Shown: positions 1 to 5,290 of the stretch, in pieces | How positions within the stretch are numbered: position 1 is the first letter of the stretch | How the letters are laid out: every line of letters begins with the position of its first letter | Source of the DNA: Sedimentisphaerales bacterium | GTDB taxonomy: Bacteria > Planctomycetota > Phycisphaerae > Sedimentisphaerales > Anaerobacaceae | DNA: 5,292 bases | NCBI GenBank assembly: GCA_030630905.1 | Contig: DAOVMB010000220.1 | Location: 1 to 5,292 of the forward strand | Direction of reading: 5' to 3' | Notes under the pieces: model-generated | Databases searched by the model: none | Told to the model about the DNA's origin: nothing | Seen by the model: only the letters and a program-made list of their open reading frames with translations | Position numbers and translations under genes: made by a program

Positions 1-12
1 ATTTTGACTCAT
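1..12 (-). CDS. Start of a further gene, cut off by the window edge (partial)
   Basis: Only four codons (M-S-Q-N) lie in the window, so no function can be given. The call rests on the start signal. Read on the minus strand, a GAGGAA Shine-Dalgarno (26 to 21) lies 8 bases before an ATG at 12-10, an ideal spacing and the best ribosome binding site on this strand in the window. It begins 40 bases after the stop of the adenosyltransferase gene, so the two are probably co-transcribed. Upstream ATGs at 42 and 39 run into a TGA within a few codons and are poor alternatives. By context it may be another corrinoid or cofactor gene, but that is a guess. Confidence 0.45.
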
Positions 13-52
13 AGCACAGGTTCCTCATACGTTCATCATTATGCTTTCAATA

Positions 53-595
53 TTAGTACTCAATTCCCCTTCTTGCCTGCTGGCCTTTATCGAACGGATG
101 CTTGATATTTTTCATTTCCGTCACCAAATCCGCCAATTCTATCAATTCCGGAGTTGCACCCCGGCCGGTTAAAATGATTTCCACCGCCGAATCTCTCTTA
201 TCTATAAGATCCTTGACATCTTCAAATTTGGCTAGGCCTTCCGAAAGACAAAATACGATCTCATCGAGTATCAGCACATCGTAAAATCTTTTTTCCGCCG
301 TCTGCGTGATTCTTTTAAGGGCATCGCTGATTGCGGCCTGTATCTTAGTAACGGCTTTTTCGTCCTCTAAAGAACCGGACATATCCCACGGCATATCGAG
401 CGTTTCGACTCTGATTCTCACAGCACCCAACTGAAGTGCGAAACGTTCCCCGATATCGAGGGTCGCCGGCTTTAAGAATTGATAGACCAGAACCTTATTC
501 CCCTGGCCGGCGGCACGCAGCGCCGCGCCGAACGCAGCGGTAGTTTTACCTTTACCATCCCCGGTATAAATCTGCACAAGTCCTTTTTCCAGCAT
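53..595 (-). CDS. cobO: Corrinoid (cob(I)yrinic acid a,c-diamide) adenosyltransferase, CobO/BtuR family
   Basis: This cytosolic enzyme transfers the adenosyl group of ATP to the reduced cobalt of corrinoids, giving the coenzyme B12 form; it acts in cobalamin synthesis and salvage. The 180-residue product shows the family hallmarks in order: the P-loop TGDGKGKTTAAFG (11-23), QFLKP (39-43), a Walker-B-like strand VLILDEI (107-113), ILTGRGATPELIELADLVTEM (141-161), and the C-terminal KHPFDKGQQARRGIEY (165-180). It is shorter than E. coli BtuR (about 196 residues) because the N-terminal extension before the P-loop strand is absent, as in many compact homologues. The start is fixed: an in-frame TGA lies seven codons upstream (616-614) with no other start codon between. 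There is no Shine-Dalgarno; instead TATAAT lies six bases before the ATG, pointing to a leaderless transcript. The DUF4230-type gene is 90 bases upstream on the same strand, and a probable downstream gene begins 40 bases after the stop. Identification is secure; the choice among the symbols cobO, cobA and btuR is conventional. Confidence 0.95.
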   Translation of the reverse strand: MLEKGLVQIYTGDGKGKTTAAFGAALRAAGQGNKVLVYQFLKPATLDIGERFALQLGAVRIRVETLDMPWDMSGSLEDEKAVTKIQAAISDALKRITQTAEKRFYDVLILDEIVFCLSEGLAKFEDVKDLIDKRDSAVEIILTGRGATPELIELADLVTEMKNIKHPFDKGQQARRGIEY

Positions 596-601
596 AGCGG
601 C

Positions 602-630
602 ATTATATTTATTTCAGTCACGGAAATAAA
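602..630 (-). promoter_or_regulatory. Predicted leaderless promoter of the adenosyltransferase gene
   Basis: On the minus strand a perfect TATAAT (607 to 602) is followed by GCCGCT and then the ATG at 595. Bacterial transcription normally starts about seven bases after the -10 box, which here is the A of the ATG, so the mRNA would have no 5' leader. The -35 position at 17-bp spacing reads TTTATT (630-625), only three of six matches to TTGACA, so the promoter is either -10 driven or needs an activator. The lack of any Shine-Dalgarno before this ATG agrees with leaderless initiation. Confidence 0.6.
608..630. promoter_or_regulatory. 23-bp near-perfect palindrome, candidate operator over the adenosyltransferase promoter
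   Basis: TTTATTTC (608-615) and GAAATAAA (623-630) are exact reverse complements. The centre continues the symmetry with GT-C-AC (617-621), so 10 of 11 base pairs match around C619. The element ends directly against the TATAAT box and fills the -35 and spacer region, where a bound dimer would block RNA polymerase. A transcription terminator for the upstream gene is less likely, because the stem is AT-rich and no U-run follows on the minus strand. I do not recognise the motif as that of a particular regulator family, and no B12 riboswitch is evident. Confidence 0.55.
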
Positions 631-685
631 GCCTTAAATCCAGGAATGATGAATTGCTATGTCGAGACTTTGACTTCGGGTTCCA

Positions 686-1363
686 TTATTTGCCGGAGTT
701 GGAATCTTTATCTTCAGAGGCTGATTCTGTGGGAAGTTCGCCGGCAATACTGGAAGTAGATTCGGCCATAATGGATATATCCGTAGAGTATTCCGGATAG
801 GAAAGCGAAAAAATCCTCTTGAAGGCAAGTTTGGTTTTGTCCCGAAGAAGGTCCAGGACGTAAAATTCATTCACATTTTTCAGGGCATTATCTCTCGCTT
901 CATCGTCAAGAGCGAGCACTTCATCCGAGCTGAAATCCTCTATTATCTCATACTTCCAGGGGACATTTTCCGCCTTCTCCAGAGGCAGTTTATAAAACTT
1001 CCGGTTGTAAATCTCACAGCTCAGAATTCTCGGGCTCGGCAGCGCTATGCGAATCAGATGCTGAGAATCATCGACAGTGTAATCCATTTGGTCCAGATCA
1101 AAGCCAAGCTTCAATTTGGCTGTATACCGCAGCAGCCCTCTTTTCCAGCGAACGGTAATCAGGCTGGTCTTCTTTTGCTTGATTTCGGCGACACCTTCAG
1201 TGATATACTCCAGTACCGCCAACTCCGCAATCGCCCGAATGGATTTAATAAGAAATGTGCTCGTCTTCGATTCGGTCTTCGGCGAGCCGGCCAGCTTCCT
1301 GCCTATAAAGAAAGCCAGAACTCCTATTATTATTACGCTGGTAATGTAGATGACATACCACAT
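686..1363 (-). CDS. Membrane-anchored DUF4230-type protein
   Basis: The 225-residue product has a short N-terminus and one hydrophobic segment (about 3-20, IYITSVIIIGVLAFFIG), then a soluble domain. Residues about 40-195 have the layout I associate with DUF4230: AIAELAVLEYITEG (44-57), LGFDLDQMDYTVDDSQHLIRIALPSPRILSCEI (86-118, the conserved strand and 'LPxPxIL' motif), then a helix-rich stretch with DEARDNALKNV (154-164) and a basic 'DKTKLAFKRIF' helix (175-185). The tail (about 199-225) is a low-complexity Ser/Glu/Asp/Lys segment. The biochemical role of the family is not known to me. The frame is open to a TTG at 1423, which would give 245 residues, but the best promoter here would start transcription near 1404, inside that extension, so ATG 1363 is preferred; its ribosome site is only a weak GGA. 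It lies upstream of the adenosyltransferase gene on the same strand, though that gene appears to have its own promoter. Confidence 0.78.
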   Translation of the reverse strand: MWYVIYITSVIIIGVLAFFIGRKLAGSPKTESKTSTFLIKSIRAIAELAVLEYITEGVAEIKQKKTSLITVRWKRGLLRYTAKLKLGFDLDQMDYTVDDSQHLIRIALPSPRILSCEIYNRKFYKLPLEKAENVPWKYEIIEDFSSDEVLALDDEARDNALKNVNEFYVLDLLRDKTKLAFKRIFSLSYPEYSTDISIMAESTSSIAGELPTESASEDKDSNSGK

Positions 1364-1410
1364 ATAAATAATCCAATAACATCGACGGCAAGTATCGTCT
1401 TTCAGGCAAC

Positions 1411-1439
1411 AAAATAACCGCAAGCGACATCAGCGTCAA
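1411..1439 (-). promoter_or_regulatory. Predicted promoter of the DUF4230-type gene
   Basis: On the minus strand TTGACG (1439-1434, five of six matches) is followed by exactly 17 bases and TATTTT (1416-1411, four of six). The start of transcription would be near 1404, giving a leader of about 40 bases before ATG 1363. This is the best -35/-10 pair seen on this strand in the divergent region. It argues against the TTG start at 1423, which overlaps the promoter spacer. Confidence 0.45.
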
Positions 1440-1490
1440 AATAAAAATCCAGCCCTAAAAAGTGACCAATGCACAATCCAGAGATTTTCC

Positions 1491-1520
1491 TTGATAACTA
1501 GGTGGCTAATCTGTTATGAA
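1491..1520 (+). promoter_or_regulatory. Candidate promoter of the XylR-like regulator gene
   Basis: TTGATA (1491-1496, five of six) is separated by 18 bases from TATGAA (1515-1520, four of six), which is preceded by an extended -10 TG at 1512-1513. Transcription would start near 1527, leaving a leader of about 150 bases that contains the TGATACAA repeats. The spacing and hexamers are acceptable but not strong, and no experimental start is available. Confidence 0.3.
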
Positions 1521-1625
1521 TAAAATTGTTGGTATGTGCGATTTCTTGACCTTCGACATAATTGTGTGTCTCGTCAATACGGATTTTCTTCCGCCGTTGT
1601 TCGGGCACCGGACGTTTGATGAGGC

Positions 1626-1651
1626 TTGTAGTGATACAACCGATGATACAA
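1626..1651 (+). repeat. Direct repeat of TGATACAA upstream of the regulator gene, candidate autoregulatory site
   Basis: TGATACAA occurs at 1632-1639 and again at 1644-1651, a 12-bp period close to one helical turn. The first copy also forms an inverted repeat, TTGTA (1626-1630), N4, TACAA (1635-1639). The cluster ends 27 bases before the regulator start codon. Regulators with an AraC-type DNA-binding domain often bind direct repeats, so autoregulation by the adjacent gene product is a reasonable inference. The repeats are short and could be chance. Confidence 0.35.
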
Positions 1652-1678
1652 GCAGCAATAGGAATGTATTAATAGATC

Positions 1679-2863
1679 ATGCAGGAAAAGCGCAAAGTTT
1701 TCTTAATGATGGAAACCTCGAGAAAATACGGGCGTTCGATTCTGCGCGGAATCGCTAAATACTCGCGTGCTCATGGACCTTGGATATTCTACAGAAAGGC
1801 TCCCTTCTACTGGGGCACAAGTAGCAAAGAGGCGTCCTTGAACCGACTGCTTAAGCCGGATGCCGACGGTGTCATCTTGCGTGAACAACGTGATCAGAAA
1901 CAGACGGATAAGATTCTTGCTATGGGTCTTCCGGCTATTGTATCTCCCTATAGAGAAGTCTTTCCGGGCCTGCCCAACATTGTCACTGATGACGCGGCTA
2001 TCGGGACTATGGCTGCTGAGTATCTTCTACACAGAGGCTTCAAACAATTCGCTTATTGCGGTTTCGGGGACAGATACTATTGGTCTCGCGAGCGCGGCAA
2101 GAGCTTCGCCGAGAGGGTCGGCCGGGCCGGATTTCAAACTCATCATTACGAATATGAACAACCTAAATCGAGGTCACCGCACTCGTGGGAGGCAGAGTTG
2201 ATGATCCTCGTAGGCTGGCTCAAGCGATTACCCAAGCCTGTTGCCCTGATGGCCTGCAACGACGACCGCAGTCAGGATGTTCTAGAAGCCTGCAAGATTG
2301 CGAATCTCAACGTGCCGGAGCAGGTGGCCATCCTTGGGCTTGGTGATGACGATCTTGTCTGCAATTTGGCGTCGCCTCCGCTGTCGAGCATCGCCCTGAG
2401 CGCGGAAAAAGCGGGCTACGAAGCCGCCGCAACATTGGATAGACTGATGAACGGCGAGAAAGTGTCAGATCGGAGGATTGTTGTTCCGCCGAGTTATGTA
2501 GTTACAAGACAATCAACCGATATCCTAACGATTGACGATCCCTATGTAGCCGATGCTCTACGTTTCATCTATCGGCGAGCCAGGAAGGAAGCCATTCAGG
2601 TCGATGACGTGCTGCGAGCAGTTCCTTTATCCCGCCGGAGTTTATATGAACGCTTTGCCAGGATTCTGGGCCGGCCGGTTCATGAGGAAATCAAGCGCAT
2701 CCGTGTGGAGCATCTGGCGCGCCTTTTGGTCAGCACGAAGTTGTCAATAGCACAGATATCCTCTACACTTGGGTGCTCGGATATGAAAAATCTCGCCCGA
2801 TACTTCAAGCAGGCCAAAGGAATGAGCCCCCTTCAATACCGTAAACAACATTCTCTGAAGTAG
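1679..2863 (+). CDS. XylR-like transcriptional regulator (LacI-type sugar sensor fused to AraC-type HTH)
   Basis: The 394-residue product matches the length (392) and architecture of E. coli XylR. Residues about 5-283 form a LacI/PBP1-type ligand-binding domain without an N-terminal helix-turn-helix: VFLMMETSRKYGRSILRGIAKYSR (7-30), IVTDDAAIGTMAAEYLLHRGF (101-121), ACNDDRSQDVLEAC (192-205), and VPEQVAILGLGDDDLVCNLASPPLSSIAL (212-240). Residues about 289-390 form the AraC-type domain with two HTH units, around VDDVLRAVPLSRRSLYERFARILG (308-331) and LSIAQISSTLGCSDMKNLARYFKQAKGMSP (355-384). It should act in the cytosol, binding a sugar and DNA. The ligand cannot be read from sequence, because this fusion type is widely used for sugars other than xylose in PVC bacteria. 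The start is bounded by an in-frame TAG at 1673-1675, two codons before the ATG; the ribosome site is weak (GGAATG, 1661-1666). It probably controls the secreted-protein gene downstream and possibly itself. Confidence 0.92.
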   Translation: MQEKRKVFLMMETSRKYGRSILRGIAKYSRAHGPWIFYRKAPFYWGTSSKEASLNRLLKPDADGVILREQRDQKQTDKILAMGLPAIVSPYREVFPGLPNIVTDDAAIGTMAAEYLLHRGFKQFAYCGFGDRYYWSRERGKSFAERVGRAGFQTHHYEYEQPKSRSPHSWEAELMILVGWLKRLPKPVALMACNDDRSQDVLEACKIANLNVPEQVAILGLGDDDLVCNLASPPLSSIALSAEKAGYEAAATLDRLMNGEKVSDRRIVVPPSYVVTRQSTDILTIDDPYVADALRFIYRRARKEAIQVDDVLRAVPLSRRSLYERFARILGRPVHEEIKRIRVEHLARLLVSTKLSIAQISSTLGCSDMKNLARYFKQAKGMSPLQYRKQHSLK

Positions 2864-3175
2864 TTAGGCGGAGCAGTCCGCACAAAATGACGAATTATTT
2901 ATATGAAATGAAGTTGTATCTGCGAGGCTTTTTTCCGAGAATATGGATATATAGTAGCGTGTTCTGCATAGCCGGAAACACGAAAGATAAGTGAACGGCA
3001 AGTAGAGATTGGCTGGATGAGGTGTAGTTTTGGCATATGGCCATGGCGAAGTGCCTTGCAGGTATCGTGAGCACACCCGGCTTTTATGGTCTTGGGCATA
3101 TTATCGTAGGCTATGGGAGACGCAGTGATCTCCCAAGTCGAAGTGCAACTTTAATCGCTTTTTGAAAAGGAGAGA
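2864..3175. other. 312-base intergenic region between the regulator and the secreted-protein gene
   Basis: No convincing gene lies here: the short minus-strand frames (for example 2864-3076) lack family features and start signals. Seen in the region are a small GCGGA/TCCGC hairpin just after the regulator stop (2868-2881), TTGTATC (2914-2920, the reverse complement of the GATACAA heptamer found twice before the regulator gene), a T6 run at 2930-2934 and neighbouring bases, a TATTAT -10-like box (3099-3104) without a recognisable -35, a 7-bp hairpin (3114-3135), and the ribosome site AAAGGAG (3166-3172). It probably holds the regulated promoter of the downstream gene. Confidence 0.5.
3099..3135 (+). 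promoter_or_regulatory. Possible -10 box and 5' leader hairpin of the secreted-protein gene
   Basis: TATTAT (3099-3104) matches five of six -10 positions but lacks a -35 at normal spacing, as expected for an activator-dependent promoter. Transcription would begin near 3111. TGGGAGA (3114-3120) and TCTCCCA (3129-3135) form a 7-bp perfect stem with an 8-base loop, which would sit at the very 5' end of such a transcript. No U-run follows, so it is not a standard terminator. It could stabilise the mRNA or be an operator in DNA form. Confidence 0.3.
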
Positions 3176-4249
3176 ATGATGAAGAAAAGAATAATGTTGA
3201 TGTTGTTGTGTGTATCGATGGGAGCTGGTGTCGCGCAAGCGTCATTGAAGGTCGACTTCTCGCAAACAACAGGTGCCGTTGAGGCGGATTTTGAGGCGTA
3301 CGTCGCCGATCACGAACAGGCCGACACGTTTACAGCGCAGAGCTTCGAGGCCTTCGGGGCTACAGTTACAATAACGCCGAGTTGGGCAGAAGGCGCGACA
3401 CGCCAGGCGATGCAGATGATCGATCGTAGTACCAGCGGCAGAAATGGCTACACGGGTGGGCATACCGATCTTCTCAACGACTGGATCGGGACCGATACAC
3501 GGCAGCCCGGCAACCCAATGACGCTGACCATTAGCGGGCTTCCCGCGGGTACCTATTCGTGGCTTTCCTACCACCACGATACGGATGACCAGACGGGTAT
3601 TTTTGATGTCACGGTCAACGATGCGGCCGGTTCAGCGACGACGGGCATCGACATTTCGCATTCTGAAAATGGCAGTGAAGGCCGCGTTGATGGTTTCGAG
3701 AATACTATGCGATTTGCCGCGACCGTTACTTCCAATGGGACAGACGATATCACCTTGGTGTTTGGCATGGTGACTTCTCCCAGTAGTCCTGTACCCCACT
3801 TGTTCTTTGTGATGAACGGCTTTGAGCTGTCCCCCGCAACTAAGGCAAACACGCCATATCCCGCTGATGGCGCGATAGAGGTACCGCTGGATGCTGTGTT
3901 GTCTTGGAACATCGGCATGGATCCGAATGATCCTAATCAGACCAATCCGGCCATCACGCAACACTTCGTTTACTTGCTGGAGACGCCGGTTGATCCCAAT
4001 GCGGCCCCGACATATGCCATTCAGCGTATCGTTGCCGCCATTGATGCAATCGATGCGTTTGCTGTTTACGTACCGGCAGAACTCAAGCCCGACATGGTCT
4101 ATCTGTGGGCGGTCGATGAGGGCGTCAATGGATCCCAGCCTTATGATACGGAGACGATTTTGGGCGATACCTGGACATTTGCCACGATTACAACGCCCGA
4201 ACCGAATGATGTAAACGGCGTGATTGTAGATCCGAATGTGGCCGAATAG
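3176..4249 (+). CDS. Secreted two-domain beta-rich protein with a C-terminal Fn3-like module
   Basis: The 357-residue product begins with a typical Sec signal peptide: MKKR, a hydrophobic core (IMLMLLCVSMGAGV) and an AQA cleavage motif (20-22), so mature SLKVDFSQ starts at 23. Residues about 24-218 are rich in predicted strands, with MTLTISGLPAGTYSWLSYHHD (115-135) and a closing LFFVMNGFELS (209-219). This resembles galactose-binding-like or jelly-roll domains of secreted PVC proteins, an inference. Residues 225-338 carry the planctomycete Fn3-like signature: NTPYPADGAIEVPLDAVLSW (225-244), VYLWAVDEG (308-316) and LGDTWTFATI (329-338). The chain ends after a short PEPNDVNGVIVDPNVAE tail, with no catalytic domain, PEP-CTERM, dockerin or transmembrane anchor seen. 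Two ATGs are adjacent (3176 and 3179); AAAGGAG (3166-3172) fits the second better (6 bases), which would make the protein 356 residues. It may bind extracellular carbohydrate. It follows the XylR-like gene by 312 bases and is probably its target. Confidence 0.85.
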   Translation: MMKKRIMLMLLCVSMGAGVAQASLKVDFSQTTGAVEADFEAYVADHEQADTFTAQSFEAFGATVTITPSWAEGATRQAMQMIDRSTSGRNGYTGGHTDLLNDWIGTDTRQPGNPMTLTISGLPAGTYSWLSYHHDTDDQTGIFDVTVNDAAGSATTGIDISHSENGSEGRVDGFENTMRFAATVTSNGTDDITLVFGMVTSPSSPVPHLFFVMNGFELSPATKANTPYPADGAIEVPLDAVLSWNIGMDPNDPNQTNPAITQHFVYLLETPVDPNAAPTYAIQRIVAAIDAIDAFAVYVPAELKPDMVYLWAVDEGVNGSQPYDTETILGDTWTFATITTPEPNDVNGVIVDPNVAE

Positions 4250-4438
4250 ATGTTTTGATATCCATTGCTATCTGGTTGACTGGTTTTTCTTCCTTGAAGG
4301 CTGTGGTTTGTTCGGTCTGGCCCATCGCTCCCGAGCCATCTGGGTATCCAACTATGATGTGGCGTGTGCAACAGGCGTGTCGCCGAATGGTTCTTTAAAG
4401 CATCGAGGGTGGCTGTTCTTGTTCGGAAAGGGATACAG

Positions 4439-5290
4439 ATGAAAACGAAAGCTTTTACCCTGATCGAGCTGCTCGTGGTAATCGCGATCATTGCGATGCT
4501 GATGGCCATCATTATGCCGGCATTGAACTCGGTAAAAAAGAAGGCTGCGACAACCGTTTGCCTAAGCAATACCAAGAATCTTGCCCTGGGTTGGTACATG
4601 TACATGGGAGACAATGATGACCGCATCATGAGCTCCGAAGATAATGGTGTAGAGCAGAATGGAAACTACGTCGGGTGGATCGGGGTACCTCGCGACATCA
4701 ATGGCAACCTGTTTAGCAACACCCAAACGAGTCCCGCTGTGACGGATAAGGACGAGATCCGGGGGATCCAAGAGGGCCTTTTATACTCGTATGTCAAAGA
4801 TCCGGATGCATATCATTGTCCCGCCGACAATGTCCGCAAGAGCTTGTATGATGAGACCAGGGTTTTTGTCTCCTACGGGGTGCCTATGTGTCTATACGGA
4901 AATCCGGGTAGCAACAGTACCGAGCAGATCAGGAGGTTCGGTGAGATTAAGCGTCCGGCGACCCGTTATGTATTCGTCGAGAGCGCGGAAACGCGAAATT
5001 GGAATTCGAGCCATCATTTCGTGTTAGGGGCCCCCGAGTATACGGGAAACACGCAGTGGGGCTGGTGGGGGCCGATGGCGGTCAACCATGGCGACAGCAG
5101 TGTTTTAGGGTTCTGCGACGGCCATTCGGAAGTGCGGAAATGGCGCGATCGCTTCACTATAGAGCGCGTGGATAAGTTGATTACTCAGGGTGTCGCAACT
5201 TACGGCATCGAATATCCCCCCGAGGATCAGACATCGGATATCGATTATATGGCCGCAGGCTGGGCGTATCGACATATAGATGCAAGATAA
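4439..5290 (+). CDS. Prepilin-like protein with type IV N-terminal cleavage/methylation site and H-X9-DG motif
   Basis: The 283-residue product has a class III (type IV pilin/pseudopilin) N-terminus: a short basic leader MKTKA, cleavage before F6, Glu at mature position +5 (E10), and the helix FTLIELLVVIAIIAMLMAIIMPAL (6-29). The residue before the cut is Ala rather than the usual Gly, which prepilin peptidases tolerate. CLSNTKNLALGWYMYMGDNDD (41-61), YHCPAD (125-130) and H217-x9-D227-G228 identify the large 'prepilin-type processing-associated H-X9-DG' family, expanded in Planctomycetota, Lentisphaerota and Verrucomicrobiota. Cysteines at 41, 127, 151 and 226 could form disulfides. It should be an inner-membrane-inserted, envelope-exposed protein; its exact role is unknown. 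The frame is open to a GTG at 4364, but ATG 4439 is clearly right: the leader fits and AGGGA (4429-4433) lies 5 bases upstream. It starts 189 bases after the secreted-protein gene; the stop falls two bases before the window end. Confidence 0.95.
   Translation: MKTKAFTLIELLVVIAIIAMLMAIIMPALNSVKKKAATTVCLSNTKNLALGWYMYMGDNDDRIMSSEDNGVEQNGNYVGWIGVPRDINGNLFSNTQTSPAVTDKDEIRGIQEGLLYSYVKDPDAYHCPADNVRKSLYDETRVFVSYGVPMCLYGNPGSNSTEQIRRFGEIKRPATRYVFVESAETRNWNSSHHFVLGAPEYTGNTQWGWWGPMAVNHGDSSVLGFCDGHSEVRKWRDRFTIERVDKLITQGVATYGIEYPPEDQTSDIDYMAAGWAYRHIDAR

Noticed and set aside
608..630. The palindrome read as an intrinsic terminator of the DUF4230-type gene
   Set aside because: The stem is AT-rich and on the minus strand is followed by TATAATG, not a U-run. 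Its contact with the -10 box fits an operator better.
1245..1439. Minus-strand frame overlapping the N-terminus of the DUF4230-type gene
   Set aside because: It lies in another frame of a better-supported gene, and its predicted protein has no coherent features.
1516..1758. 80-residue plus-strand open frame overlapping the start of the regulator gene
   Set aside because: It has no Shine-Dalgarno and no recognisable domain, it overlaps the secure regulator start by 80 bases in another frame, and it covers the probable regulator leader.
2868..2881. GCGGA-GCAG-TCCGC hairpin just after the regulator stop, considered as a terminator
   Set aside because: The stem is only 5 bp and is followed by ACAAAATGA rather than a T-run, so an intrinsic terminator cannot be supported.
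2864..3099. Minus-strand open frames of 66-70 residues in the gap after the regulator gene
   Set aside because: They overlap each other in two frames, have odd Cys/Tyr/His-rich compositions, and show no start signals or family motifs.
4364..4438. GTG start adding 25 residues to the prepilin-like protein
   Set aside because: It would bury the class III leader and ignore the good ribosome site before ATG 4439.
4250..4438. Possible frameshifted continuation of the secreted protein, or a small gene at 4236-4442
   Set aside because: No frame continues an Fn3-like, LamG-like or dockerin-like pattern. The 68-residue frame is Trp/Phe/Gly-rich without motifs. Only weak -10-like sequence (TATGAT at 4353-4358, no -35) was seen.
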